Assembly (NCBI RefSeq): GCF_014489845.1 | Contig: NZ_JABURY010000018.1 | Location: 117,213 to 181,212, forward strand | From: Frischella japonica | GTDB lineage: Bacteria; Pseudomonadota; Gammaproteobacteria; Enterobacterales; Orbaceae | Direction: 5' to 3' | Length of the DNA: 64,000 nt | Shown here: piece by piece, positions 21,440-29,774 of the stretch | Layout of the letters: the number at the start of each line of letters is the position of its first letter | How positions within the stretch are numbered: position 1 is the stretch's first letter | Position numbers and translations under genes: made by a program | Notes under the pieces: model-generated | The model's database searches: none | Told to the model about the DNA's origin: nothing | What the model saw: the letters and a program-made list of their open reading frames with translations, nothing else

Positions 21440-22669
21440 ATGCCAATCCCTTCGCAGGCACGTAAGACAGGAAAAGTTATTTTATTATTCGATAACTTAT
21501 TTATCGTGTTAGGTTTTTATATTGTTTTCCCATTAGTTTCAGCTCATTTTGTTAGCCAAATTGGTTGGAGTGCGCTATTTGTTGGTTTTGCACTAGGATT
21601 TCGTCAATTTGTACAACAAGGATTTGGCTTAATTGGTGGTGCCATTGCTGACCGATTTGGAGCCAAACCAATGATTATTATTGGTATGTTTTTGCGCGCT
21701 ATTGGCTTTATCGCTATGGCATTAGCAACAACACCCTGGATACTCATTTTTTCATGTTTATTATCAGCTTTAGGGGGATTACTTTTCGATCCACCAAGAA
21801 TGGGACTTGCCATTAAATTTACTCGCCCCCATGAACGAGGTCGTTTTATCTCATTATTAATGATTGAGGATAATTCGGGTGCGGTTATTGGTGCATTAAT
21901 CGGTGGCTTTCTGATTGATTATGATTTTCAGTTCGTTTGTTGGATAGGTGCATTAGTTTTCATACTCTGTGCTATTTTTAATATCTTTTATTTACCTGCT
22001 TATCATATTGCATTAGGTAAAACGCCCATGATAAGAGGATTAAAAGATGTACTAAAAGATAAGCTATTTTCATCTTATGTTTGGTCATTAACTGGCTATT
22101 ATATTTTATGGGTTCAAGTAATGTTGATGTTACCGTTAACGGTTACTAATATCTCTGGAAACCTTAGTTACGTAAAATGGATGTACGGTATTCAAGCAGT
22201 CATATCTTTGATATTACTGTATCCTATTGCGCGTTGGAGTGAAAAACGTTACCGATTAGATCAACGATTAAAATGTGGTTTATTGTTAATGACAATAAGC
22301 TTTATACTTATCGTTTTTGTCTCCACATTAGATTTATTATTTATTCTCATTACTATTTTCTATTTAGGCGCTATCATAGCAGAACCCGCCAGAGAAACAC
22401 TCAGTACCATGCTAGCCAATCCAAGAGCAAAAGGCAGTTATATGGGCTTTAGTCGTTTAGGCTTAGCAATTGGCGGATTTATTGGCTATTCTGGTGCCGG
22501 TTGGTTACATGACATTGCCATTAAACTTGATGTACCCAAATTACCCTGGATTATTTTATCCTTAATTGGCACATTAACCATTATTTATCTAAATATACTC
22601 TTCAAAAATAAAGAATTAATGAGTAAAACAGATTTAACCAACCAACCTAATAAACTTAATAAAGTTTAA
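21440..22669 (+). CDS. mdtH: MFS transporter, MdtH family
   Basis: Inner-membrane major facilitator with about twelve segments, 409 residues. It matches E. coli MdtH throughout: [30 protein letters not shown] at the start, [25 protein letters not shown] (MFS motif A), [38 protein letters not shown] and [12 protein letters not shown]. coli MdtH is described as a drug efflux protein; the natural substrate is unclear. It starts one base after the mgsA stop region, implying coupling. Confidence 0.93.
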   Translation: MPIPSQARKTGKVILLFDNLFIVLGFYIVFPLVSAHFVSQIGWSALFVGFALGFRQFVQQGFGLIGGAIADRFGAKPMIIIGMFLRAIGFIAMALATTPWILIFSCLLSALGGLLFDPPRMGLAIKFTRPHERGRFISLLMIEDNSGAVIGALIGGFLIDYDFQFVCWIGALVFILCAIFNIFYLPAYHIALGKTPMIRGLKDVLKDKLFSSYVWSLTGYYILWVQVMLMLPLTVTNISGNLSYVKWMYGIQAVISLILLYPIARWSEKRYRLDQRLKCGLLLMTISFILIVFVSTLDLLFILITIFYLGAIIAEPARETLSTMLANPRAKGSYMGFSRLGLAIGGFIGYSGAGWLHDIAIKLDVPKLPWIILSLIGTLTIIYLNILFKNKELMSKTDLTNQPNKLNKV

Positions 22670-22708
22670 TAAATTAAGTTAGCAATAAATGGCAATAAAA
22701 CCTTTTGC

Positions 22709-23476
22709 TTAAAAAATTATTTCACCATTCTTGAATAATTTTGCCTGATTTACAGCAATTGAATGCCAAACTTCATTAGAAGTTAACGGCATTGTAGCGA
22801 TCATGGTGACAACATCTGAAGGTGTAGTATGAATTTGAAAATCAATTTCAACATCTTCATCGAGTAATTTTGCTTTTCCAAATGGTGCTCGACGAGTAAT
22901 CCAATGTAATTTGGTTGAGCAATAGGCAAATAAATATTCGCCATCAGAAATCAACAAGTTGCACACACCAAGCGTATTAAGATAATCGGCGCATTGTTTT
23001 ATAAATTGAAATGCATCAAATAAATTAAGTGGTTTTGCTGGGAAATGTTTAGTTAATTGTGCCAGTAAATAACAGAATGCATATTCACTATCCGTTTGAC
23101 CTATAGGTAAAAATCCTCCTGTTGCTAATCGTTCATAACCTGTTAACTGACCATTGTGAGCAAATGTCCAATTATTTCCCCAAAGTTCACGGGTAAAAGG
23201 ATGGGTATTTTCTAAAGCAATATTACCACGATTAGCTTGGCGAATATGTCCAATAACAACTTGTGATTTTATGGGATAATCTTGCAAAAGTTTAGCGATT
23301 GGCGACGAGCAACAAGGCTGCGGATCTTTAAAGGAGCGGCAACCTTTTCCTTCATAAAAGGTAATACCCCAACCATCTTTGTGTGGCCCTTTGTCACCAC
23401 CTCGTCGGGCCAACCCTTTAAAACTAAAGCAAATATCAGTAGGAACATTTGCACTCATCCCCAAAAGTTCACACAT
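22709..23476 (-). CDS. yafJ: Class II glutamine amidotransferase YafJ
   Basis: Ntn-hydrolase glutaminase-domain protein, 255 residues, starting MCELLGMSANVPTDICFSF, so Cys2 becomes the N-terminal nucleophile after Met removal. HIRQANRG, ENTHPFTRELWG and HNGQLTGY are the glutamine-binding elements. No synthetase partner domain is present and the physiological substrate is unknown. In enterics yafJ directly follows gmhA, and it does so here (29 bp gap). Confidence 0.93.
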   Translation of the reverse strand: MCELLGMSANVPTDICFSFKGLARRGGDKGPHKDGWGITFYEGKGCRSFKDPQPCCSSPIAKLLQDYPIKSQVVIGHIRQANRGNIALENTHPFTRELWGNNWTFAHNGQLTGYERLATGGFLPIGQTDSEYAFCYLLAQLTKHFPAKPLNLFDAFQFIKQCADYLNTLGVCNLLISDGEYLFAYCSTKLHWITRRAPFGKAKLLDEDVEIDFQIHTTPSDVVTMIATMPLTSNEVWHSIAVNQAKLFKNGEIIF

Positions 23477-23505
23477 CGCATCAACCTCATGAGTGGATTT
23501 AGTAT

Positions 23506-24084
23506 TTATTTTGCCATCTCTTTTTCTATTAGCATAATCAAAATATGAATTACTTTAATATGAATTTCTTGTACTCGATCTGCATAACCAAAATGAGGAA
23601 CGCGAATTTCAATATCGGCTAATCCATTAATTTTGCCACCATCTTTCCCTGTTAAAGCAATGACTTTCATTCCCTTCGCTTTCGCAACTTGTATCGCATT
23701 GATAACATTGGTTGAATTGCCTGAAGTGGATATCCCTAACAAAACATCCCCAGTCTGACCAACCCCTTCTACATAACGAGAGAAAATCGCATCATAACCG
23801 AAATCATTACCCACACATGAAATATGACTGACATCAGAAATGGCAATTGCTGGATAGGCAGGGCGATTTTCCCGATAACGTCCGGTTAATTCTTCGGCAA
23901 AATGCATTGCATCACAATGGGAACCACCATTACCGCATGAAAGCACTTTACCACCTTGTTTAAACGAATTAGCTATTAACAACGCTGCTTGTTGAATAGC
24001 CTGAAGATTATTATCATCTTCAACAAATTTAACTAATACATCAACGGCTTGATTTAACTCAGCGCGAATATCATTAACATACAT
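23506..24084 (-). CDS. gmhA: Sedoheptulose-7-phosphate isomerase
   Basis: First step of ADP-heptose synthesis for the LPS inner core: isomerises sedoheptulose-7-phosphate to D-glycero-manno-heptose-7-phosphate. It has 192 residues with the SIS-domain motifs [42 protein letters not shown] and the metal and active-site residues of HIKVIHIL. It fits with waaA elsewhere in the window as evidence of a heptose/Kdo core. First gene of the gmhA-yafJ pair. Confidence 0.97.
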   Translation of the reverse strand: MYVNDIRAELNQAVDVLVKFVEDDNNLQAIQQAALLIANSFKQGGKVLSCGNGGSHCDAMHFAEELTGRYRENRPAYPAIAISDVSHISCVGNDFGYDAIFSRYVEGVGQTGDVLLGISTSGNSTNVINAIQVAKAKGMKVIALTGKDGGKINGLADIEIRVPHFGYADRVQEIHIKVIHILIMLIEKEMAK

Positions 24085-24320
24085 AATAATTCAGCCTTTT
24101 AATTTCTGGAAAATAGCATTTAGGAATAATAATTTGTTCACTAAATGGTTTTTAAATGAAATTTTACGATATTTCTAATATCAATTGATAATTTATTATA
24201 GCGCAATGATTTCTTTTATGATATTTAAACGTTAGCTATAAGTATACTTTATTTATTAAAATTGAGAGTTACAGTTGGTAAATATTAGGAATGATATACT
24301 GTAATGTGAGTGGATAGGAG

Positions 24321-24895
24321 ATTACTCGTGTCGTCCTGACACTCGCCTTTGCAAGGTCGTTGCTAAAGCAACGTTCCAATTCGTTCCTGACGAATTGGTC
24401 GACCCCTTGGTCCTCATCCCTTTATAATCAATGTGGTTATTCTATAATGGCGGTGAGGAAGGGATTACTCGTGTCGTCCTGACACTCGCCTTTGCAAGGT
24501 CGTTACTAAAGCAACATTCCAATTCGTTCCTGACGAATTGGTCGACCCCTTGGTCCTCATCCCTTTATAATCAATGTGGTTATTCTATAATGGCGGTGAG
24601 GAAGGGATTACTCGTGTCGTCCTGACACTCGCCTTTGCAAGGTCGTTACTAAAGCAACGTTCCAATTCGTTCCTGACGAATTGGTTGACCCCTTGGTCCT
24701 CATCCCTTTATAATCAATGTGGTTATTCTATAATGGCGGTGAGGAAGGGATTACTCGTGTCGTCCTGACACTCGCCTTTGCAAGGTCGTTGCTAAAGCAA
24801 CGTTCCAATTCGTTCCTGACGAATTGGTCGACCCCTTGGTCCTCATCCCTTTATAATCAATGTGGTTATTCTATAATGGCGGTGAGGAAGGGATT
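24321..24895 (-). repeat. Four 143-bp tandem repeats carrying copies of the tRNA-Ser 3' end
   Basis: Units begin at 24321, 24464, 24607 and 24750 with an exact period of 143 bp; they differ by only a few substitutions. Each junction contains the last 19 nt of the adjacent tRNA-Ser gene, including CCA; the final copy is the real tRNA end at 24877-24895. At the far left the copy is degenerate (around 24306-24323). On the tRNA strand each unit encodes hairpins CCAATTCG-TCAGGAA-CGAATTGG, GTTGC-TTTA-GCAAC and GTGTC-AGGAC-GACAC; the two with GGA in the loop are unchanged in all four units, while the GTTGC stem has a mismatch in units two and three. The layout resembles the rtT repeats after E. coli tyrT. 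I see no terminator between tRNA and repeats, so they are probably transcribed as its trailer. Confidence 0.93.
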
Positions 24896-24964
24896 CGAAC
24901 CCTTGATACGTTGCCGTATACACACTTTCCAGGCGTGCTCCTTCAACCACTCGGACACCTCACC
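24877..24964 (-). tRNA. tRNA-Ser (anticodon GGA)
   Basis: The minus strand reads GGTGAGGTGTCCGAGTGG at the 5' end, has the anticodon loop CCTGGAAAG (anticodon GGA, codons UCC/UCU), a class II variable arm (ATACGGCAACGTAT), the T-loop GGTTCGAATC and an encoded CCA. Length is 88 nt. It closely matches enteric serW/serX. The last 19 nt are repeated downstream in the tandem array. Confidence 0.98.
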
Positions 24965-24983
24965 ATCAATTTTGATGGTGCAT

Positions 24984-25012
24984 ACTATAACGTTGGCTTA
25001 ACATTAGGTCAA
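24984..25012 (-). promoter_or_regulatory. Sigma-70 promoter of tRNA-Ser and its repeat trailer
   Basis: On the minus strand TTGACC (25012-25007) and TATAGT (24989-24984) are separated by exactly 17 bp. Transcription would start about 13-20 nt before the tRNA 5' end. Confidence 0.8.
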
Positions 25013-25044
25013 GCCATTATTATAGCTAGTTGCTGAATAAACTA

Positions 25045-25134
25045 TCAATGTAGTGCAACAAAATAAGCAAAAATACCAATTACAGTAAAAATACTTACAA
25101 CGGTAAATAAAGCAAGTTTTAAATCAGTATTCAT
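25045..25134 (-). CDS. ynhF: YnhF-like 29-residue membrane peptide
   Basis: A tiny gene reading MNTDLKLALFTVVSIFTVIG and ending FAYFVALH, one membrane helix with a short polar N-terminus. It resembles E. coli YnhF, which from memory also has 29 residues, starts MSTDLKFSLVT and ends ALH. AAAGGAACTAACAATT gives a ribosome site upstream. It lies 15 bp after the prc stop on the same strand, so it is probably the last gene of a proQ-prc-ynhF transcript. Its function is unknown; in E. coli it is a stress-linked small membrane protein. Confidence 0.8.
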   Translation of the reverse strand: MNTDLKLALFTVVSIFTVIGIFAYFVALH

Positions 25135-25149
25135 AATTGTTAGTTCCTT

Positions 25150-27246
25150 TTATTTATCAAGTTGAGGAATAAAATCTAGCGATACCGCATTTGACGGCAA
25201 TTTAGATATTAATCTTGGGTAATTTTCTGACAAATCGAGTAATATTTCAACTGCTTCATCTAAATATGAATCTTCAACTTTAAAATCCTTCGGTAAATCT
25301 TCGAGTTTGGTTATCGCTGGTTTTCCGGCTCGTTTTAAACGTTCATTCATGCGTTGTAATTCTTCTTTATCGCTCTGTTTTTGAATTTTTTCACGTTCAG
25401 CTTTATTTAATGAAATAATATAATGCTTATCTTTTTCATCATTGTATTTATTTATGTCCGCTAAAATATAATTAAACTCAGGGTTTGTTTTTATCCGTTC
25501 GATATGTCGCTGAATTAAATTTGGCAACAATGGTTTAATATCAAATAATACCTGATATTTTGCTTTGGTTACACTATCCCATGGTAATGCATTATCCTGA
25601 AAGCGTTCACCAGTATCATCTACATAGTGAATAGGTATCATTTCAATATCCGGCGTTACCCCTCTAATTTGCGTACTACCACCATTTATGCGATAAAACT
25701 TTTGAATAGTATACTGAATACCGCCTAATGTTGGCCAATCTGGATGCATTCTAGCATCTATTGGATAAGCAATACTCCGTGAGGTCTGCACCGTTCCCTT
25801 ACCATAACTTTCTTCGCCAACGATAACTGCACGCCCATAATCTTGTAATGCGGCTGAAAAAATTTCAGATGCAGAGGCGCTGTACCGATTTATCATAACA
25901 ACAAGAGGGCCGCCATACTGAATAGTTGAATCATTATCTTCATAAATAACCAGTTTTTGCATATTATCTTTAACCTGCACAACTGGTCCTTTTTCAATAA
26001 ACAATCCTGTTAAATTAATCACTTCAGCTAAAGAACCACCACCGTTATTTCGCAAATCAATAACAATTCCTTTGACATGACTTGCATTAGCCTCAACGAT
26101 AAGTTTTGAAACTCGGTCAGTTAATCCCATATAAAAACTTGGTACATCGATTAATCCAACTTTACCTTGATCAGTATCTTTAATAGTAAGTTTTGCCTCA
26201 CGATCCTCAAAATGTATTTTATCTCTTTTAATTTCAATGATCTTAGATTTACTATTATTTCCCGCTGGTAAGATTTCTAGCCTAACAATCGTCCCTTTAG
26301 GGCCACGAATTTTATCGACAATATCATCTAAGCGCCAACCGATCACATCTTCGATCGTTTTACCTTTTTGACCAACACCGATAATTCGATCACCAACTTT
26401 TAATTGTTTACTTTTTTCAGCAGGTCCACCAGTAATAAACGACGTAATACTTGTATAATCATCTTCTTGTGTTAATGTTGCTCCAATTCCTTCAAATGAA
26501 AGACTCATTTCTGAATCAAATTCACGTTTGATACGCGGAGCTAAATAACTGGTATGAGGATCGATTTCACGCGCAAATGCATTCATAAAAACTTGAAATC
26601 CATCTTCAGATTTACTTTGCACTAACGTGCGTAAAATTCGATTATAGCGCTTCGTTAACACTTCTCTAATTTGTGGTTCCGTTTTACCTGATAATGCCAA
26701 ACTAAGCTCATCAAATTTAACCCGTTTACGCCAATAATCATCTAATTCTTCTTCTGTTGTTGGCCAAGGTAAATTTTCACGTTTAAAATCTATCGATTCT
26801 TGTGCGGTAAAATTCATCGGTAACGCTAATTGCGTTAAAGCAAATTGATAACGTTTGAAACGTTTTTCCTGTGCTAAATTATAGATATCAAAAGCTGTTT
26901 TAAGATCGCCATTGCGCAGTTCTTGTCCTAATTGAGTTTGTTTATCTCTAAATATATCAATGTCGCTTTTTATAAAAATAGCTTTATTACTATCAAGTAA
27001 TTTCAAATATCGTTCAAAAATCTTAGCAGAAAAAGCATTATCTAATTCAAATTTACGATAATGTGATTGGGTAAAGTAGTTAGTGACACGTTTAGAAACG
27101 ACCTCATGAATAGGATCAGATTCCAGCTTGGGTAATTCATTAATTGAATATTCTTTTGCCTGAATTGATATGCTGAAAAATGCAGTAACAATAATTAAAC
27201 TGTACAAATAGTTTTTTACAGACAAATATAGGTTTATTTTTTTCAT
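25150..27246 (-). CDS. prc: Tail-specific periplasmic protease Prc (S41)
   Basis: Periplasmic processing protease that trims C-termini and regulates peptidoglycan hydrolases with NlpI. 698 residues with a signal peptide (residues 1-30, VKNYLYSLIIVTAFFSISIQA), a PDZ domain (MSLSFEGIGATLTQEDDYTSI onward, about 245-325), and the S41 core with the catalytic Ser in NRYSASASEIFSAAL and Lys in EESYGKGTVQ. The C-terminal DUF3340-type region follows. It starts 24 bp after proQ, the enteric arrangement. Confidence 0.96.
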   Translation of the reverse strand: MKKINLYLSVKNYLYSLIIVTAFFSISIQAKEYSINELPKLESDPIHEVVSKRVTNYFTQSHYRKFELDNAFSAKIFERYLKLLDSNKAIFIKSDIDIFRDKQTQLGQELRNGDLKTAFDIYNLAQEKRFKRYQFALTQLALPMNFTAQESIDFKRENLPWPTTEEELDDYWRKRVKFDELSLALSGKTEPQIREVLTKRYNRILRTLVQSKSEDGFQVFMNAFAREIDPHTSYLAPRIKREFDSEMSLSFEGIGATLTQEDDYTSITSFITGGPAEKSKQLKVGDRIIGVGQKGKTIEDVIGWRLDDIVDKIRGPKGTIVRLEILPAGNNSKSKIIEIKRDKIHFEDREAKLTIKDTDQGKVGLIDVPSFYMGLTDRVSKLIVEANASHVKGIVIDLRNNGGGSLAEVINLTGLFIEKGPVVQVKDNMQKLVIYEDNDSTIQYGGPLVVMINRYSASASEIFSAALQDYGRAVIVGEESYGKGTVQTSRSIAYPIDARMHPDWPTLGGIQYTIQKFYRINGGSTQIRGVTPDIEMIPIHYVDDTGERFQDNALPWDSVTKAKYQVLFDIKPLLPNLIQRHIERIKTNPEFNYILADINKYNDEKDKHYIISLNKAEREKIQKQSDKEELQRMNERLKRAGKPAITKLEDLPKDFKVEDSYLDEAVEILLDLSENYPRLISKLPSNAVSLDFIPQLDK

Positions 27247-27270
27247 TCAAAATCCCATTTTTACAAAGAG

Positions 27271-27924
27271 CTATACTAATATATGCTCAATTGTAACCGT
27301 TAGCTCCATACCAGAAGGTACTTTTACTTTAATATTTTCTTTTTCAATATTAGCTATAATTGCCGAAACTGGTTTGCTACCTAATATGATTTTCACATTA
27401 CTACCAATTTGTAATTGTTCAACAGTTGGTTTATTTAATTTTGGTGTCGATTTAAACTTTGGACGGCTAATATTTGTAACATGTTTTGTTGATACACGTA
27501 CATTTTGGGCAACGGATTTATTGGATGTTCCCTTCGGTGAACGTGGCGGATTGGCATTAGCCTGTTCTTTATTTTTACTTTCTCGTTGCGCTTTGACCTT
27601 AGCTTTACTCGCTTTTAATAATTCTGCAGCATGTGAGGCTTGTTCACTCGTTACGGTATCGCAAGCGTTACCATCTAGATCAACACGGTTTGCACCTTCT
27701 TTAATGCAATAAAGATAGCGCCAACTTGCGGTATATAAACGCAATGCAAGTCTTAGTTTAGTTTTACTAAACTGAACGTTATCAGCAAACCGATCAATAA
27801 TATCTTGAAATATACCTATTTTTAACGGTTTGGCATTACCTTCAGCTGTGAAACAATTAGGAAACTGATTCGCTAAAAAAGCAATAATTGTTTTACTACT
27901 TGATAATTCTGATTGTGTATCCAT
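27271..27924 (-). CDS. proQ: RNA chaperone ProQ
   Basis: FinO-domain RNA-binding protein that binds structured sRNAs and mRNA 3' ends. From the ATG at 27924 it has 217 residues. The FinO domain (about 8-120) contains AEGNAKPLKIGIFQDIIDRF, SKTKLRLALRLYTASWRYL and RVDLDG; a Lys/Arg-rich linker (about 120-165) leads to a C-terminal Tudor-like part (KIILGSKPVSAIIANIEKENIKV). An earlier ATG four codons upstream lacks a ribosome site, while GGAATTCATA sits just before 27924. First gene of proQ-prc. Confidence 0.96.
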   Translation of the reverse strand: MDTQSELSSSKTIIAFLANQFPNCFTAEGNAKPLKIGIFQDIIDRFADNVQFSKTKLRLALRLYTASWRYLYCIKEGANRVDLDGNACDTVTSEQASHAAELLKASKAKVKAQRESKNKEQANANPPRSPKGTSNKSVAQNVRVSTKHVTNISRPKFKSTPKLNKPTVEQLQIGSNVKIILGSKPVSAIIANIEKENIKVKVPSGMELTVTIEHILV

Positions 27925-28059
27925 TATGAATTCCATAACAACGATTTTTATATTAATTAAAGTATTAGATGCTAAAGTATATCCTAGCTTAAATCTTTAG
28001 CAAATAATTATTATAAATATCAGCTGTAATATTATTCATTTTAAATAATACATTGATTA

Positions 28060-28081
28060 TTATTACTCAGACGAGTAATAA
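28060..28081. repeat. Perfect 9-bp inverted repeat
   Basis: TTATTACTC and GAGTAATAA flank the 4-base loop AGAC. It lies between proQ (minus) and the Mu-like DNA-binding gene (minus), so it could end that gene's transcript or act in the proQ leader; there is no T-run, so a terminator call is not secure. Confidence 0.5.
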
Positions 28082-28176
28082 GGATTTATCAAGAATCGAA
28101 TATAATAAAAGCAATATTATCTAATAAGTTACATGCTCAATTCCAATAAAAGCATAATTACATCAAGTTAAATTGA

Positions 28177-28539
28177 TTATTTTTTAGTGTTCATTTGTTG
28201 TTCGACAACTCGCATGAGATCATTAATACCGTTGTGTATTAACCATGTTTTGACAAATTCTTTCTGCTCTTCTTTTAAGGCTATAAATGCTGAAATCCAG
28301 AGCTGCAAAGGTTCAATTTCACCGACCATATAAGCGGCTGAAATTTCTTTTGCTTGTAAGGTTGATTTAACAAACTCAGGTAAACTATCGATATGATATT
28401 CAATCGCTTTTCCCTGTATACCACTACGTTTTCGGCTTTTCCAACCCTCTACACGTGCTTTACGATTGATACCTTGAGGAGTGGAAGGTAGACCGTCGAA
28501 CATAATCAAATCTTTTGAAGAAAACCATTGTTTTATCAT
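28177..28539 (-). CDS. MuA N-terminal-like winged-helix DNA-binding protein
   Basis: A 120-residue protein similar to the N-terminal DNA-binding domain of phage Mu transposase (HTH_Tnp_Mu_1): MIKQWFSSKDLIMFDGLPSTPQGINRKARVEGWKSRKR, then the EYHIDSLP element. The catalytic DDE core and the rest of MuA are absent; after about residue 55 the sequence is a helical segment (EPLQLWISAFIALKEEQKEFVKTWL). I chose the ATG at 28539; a GTG four codons earlier is in frame. It is divergent from the Ner-like gene at 28709. It is either a domesticated regulator or a phage remnant. Confidence 0.8.
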   Translation of the reverse strand: MIKQWFSSKDLIMFDGLPSTPQGINRKARVEGWKSRKRSGIQGKAIEYHIDSLPEFVKSTLQAKEISAAYMVGEIEPLQLWISAFIALKEEQKEFVKTWLIHNGINDLMRVVEQQMNTKK

Positions 28540-28708
28540 TTTCCATCTCACTTTAAGAAAATAAAGAAAAAATATTAAACTTTTAAGAAAACATGTTACA
28601 ATAAACTTATAAGCAACTTATTTTACCTATATTTGTAAATACGAAAACTTACTAAAATAAGTAATAAAAAATAGAGAATAACATAGATAGAAAATAAGGA
28701 AAAGACCA

Positions 28709-28987
28709 ATGGAAAATTGCATACAAGACTGGCATAGTGCCGATATTATTGCCGCATTAAAAAAGCAAGGTTTAACACTTTCAGAATTATCACGTCAATC
28801 AGGTTTAAGTTCTACAACTTTAAATAATGCGTTAGTTAGACCTTGGACCAAAGGTGAATTAATCATATCTAATGCAATTGGTGTCAAACCAGAAGAGATC
28901 TGGCCAAGCCGCTATGTAAATATGTTAAATAAAAAACCGATAAAACGTGTATTGCGTGCAAAAATAACAAATCATCCCAAATCTTAA
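28709..28987 (+). CDS. Ner/SfsB-family transcriptional regulator
   Basis: A 92-residue helix-turn-helix protein of the Ner/Nlp (SfsB) family: DWHSADIIAALKKQGLTLSELSRQSGLSSTTLNNAL, then WTKGELIISNAIGVKPEEIWPSRY, and a basic tail. Ner of phage Mu represses early transcription; E. coli SfsB is a chromosomal homologue affecting maltose genes. AAGGAAAAGACCA precedes the ATG. It faces away from the Mu-like gene, sharing a 169-bp AT-rich intergenic region in which a Ner operator would be expected. Confidence 0.87.
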   Translation: MENCIQDWHSADIIAALKKQGLTLSELSRQSGLSSTTLNNALVRPWTKGELIISNAIGVKPEEIWPSRYVNMLNKKPIKRVLRAKITNHPKS

Positions 28988-29150
28988 TACTTAACCCTCT
29001 TTTACATCGTTTATTCAAATTACGAAAAAATCTAAATAGTAGCAATAATAATTATTGCTACTATCGATTATTTATATAAAAACATTAGATCTATTATAAA
29101 TTTAGCGTAAAATTAATTTAGCTATTCAACTTTCCACAAAGGTATTTTTT

Positions 29151-29708
29151 ATGACACCACTAACGCAAAATTTAACCGATCTAACCTTACAACTTAAAAA
29201 AAACTGGGGTTGGTTTCTGACAATCGGTATTCTTTTAATCATTTTAGGTTTATTCGCCCTAACGTACCAATTTTTTGCCACAATATTTTCAACCTATTTT
29301 ATTGGCTCTTTACTGTTAATCGCTGGTATTACACAAAGTATCCATGCTTTTCGCACTAAAGGCATTGGTCAAACAACGCTTTGGGCGATCATTGGTGCAT
29401 TATACATCATAGCGGGAATAAGCACTTTTATACAACCCATTACAACTTCGATTGCTATTACTTTAATTATTGCCATTTTATTAACTGCTAGTGGCATAAC
29501 TCAGTGTATTGGTGCATTAAATAATCGTCATTTTCCCCGTTGGGGATGGTGGTTATTTTCAGGTATTTTAACATTATTATTAGGGCTTATCATTCTGTTT
29601 GGATGGCCTGCAGACAGTTTAACCATATTAGGTATGTTTTTAGGAGTCGATTTAATTTTTCAGGGTTGGGCCTATGTGATCATAGGGCTTGGATTGAAAG
29701 CAAATTAA
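29151..29708 (+). CDS. HdeD-family inner-membrane protein
   Basis: A 185-residue protein with six predicted membrane segments in three pairs (DUF308/HdeD family). Typical phrases are WGWFLTIGILLIILGLFAL, FSTYFIGSLLLIAGITQSIHAF, LWAIIGALYIIAGI and WWLFSGILTLLLGLIILFGWP. HdeD is associated with acid resistance at high density in E. coli; here the hdeA/hdeB partners are not adjacent, so only the family is claimed. It is monocistronic with a shared terminator facing rsgA. Confidence 0.85.
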   Translation: MTPLTQNLTDLTLQLKKNWGWFLTIGILLIILGLFALTYQFFATIFSTYFIGSLLLIAGITQSIHAFRTKGIGQTTLWAIIGALYIIAGISTFIQPITTSIAITLIIAILLTASGITQCIGALNNRHFPRWGWWLFSGILTLLLGLIILFGWPADSLTILGMFLGVDLIFQGWAYVIIGLGLKAN

Positions 29709-29721
29709 ATCATTTTAAAAG

Positions 29722-29750
29722 AAAACCGCAATATAGTTTGTTGCGGTTTT
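29722..29750. terminator. Bidirectional terminator between hdeD-like gene and rsgA
   Basis: AAAACCGCAA and TTGCGGTTTT form a 10-bp stem around TATAGTTTG, with A-run and T-run on the two sides. It lies between convergent genes. Confidence 0.9.
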
Positions 29751-29774
29751 GGCTCCATTAATAAATTTCTTTAT

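Noticed and set aside
24431..25001. Three overlapping plus-strand frames of 64-94 codons in the repeats (MWLFYNGGEEGITR…).
   Set aside because: They are created by the 143-bp repeat and run antisense through tRNA ends; no ribosome site and the last one reads into the tRNA gene itself.
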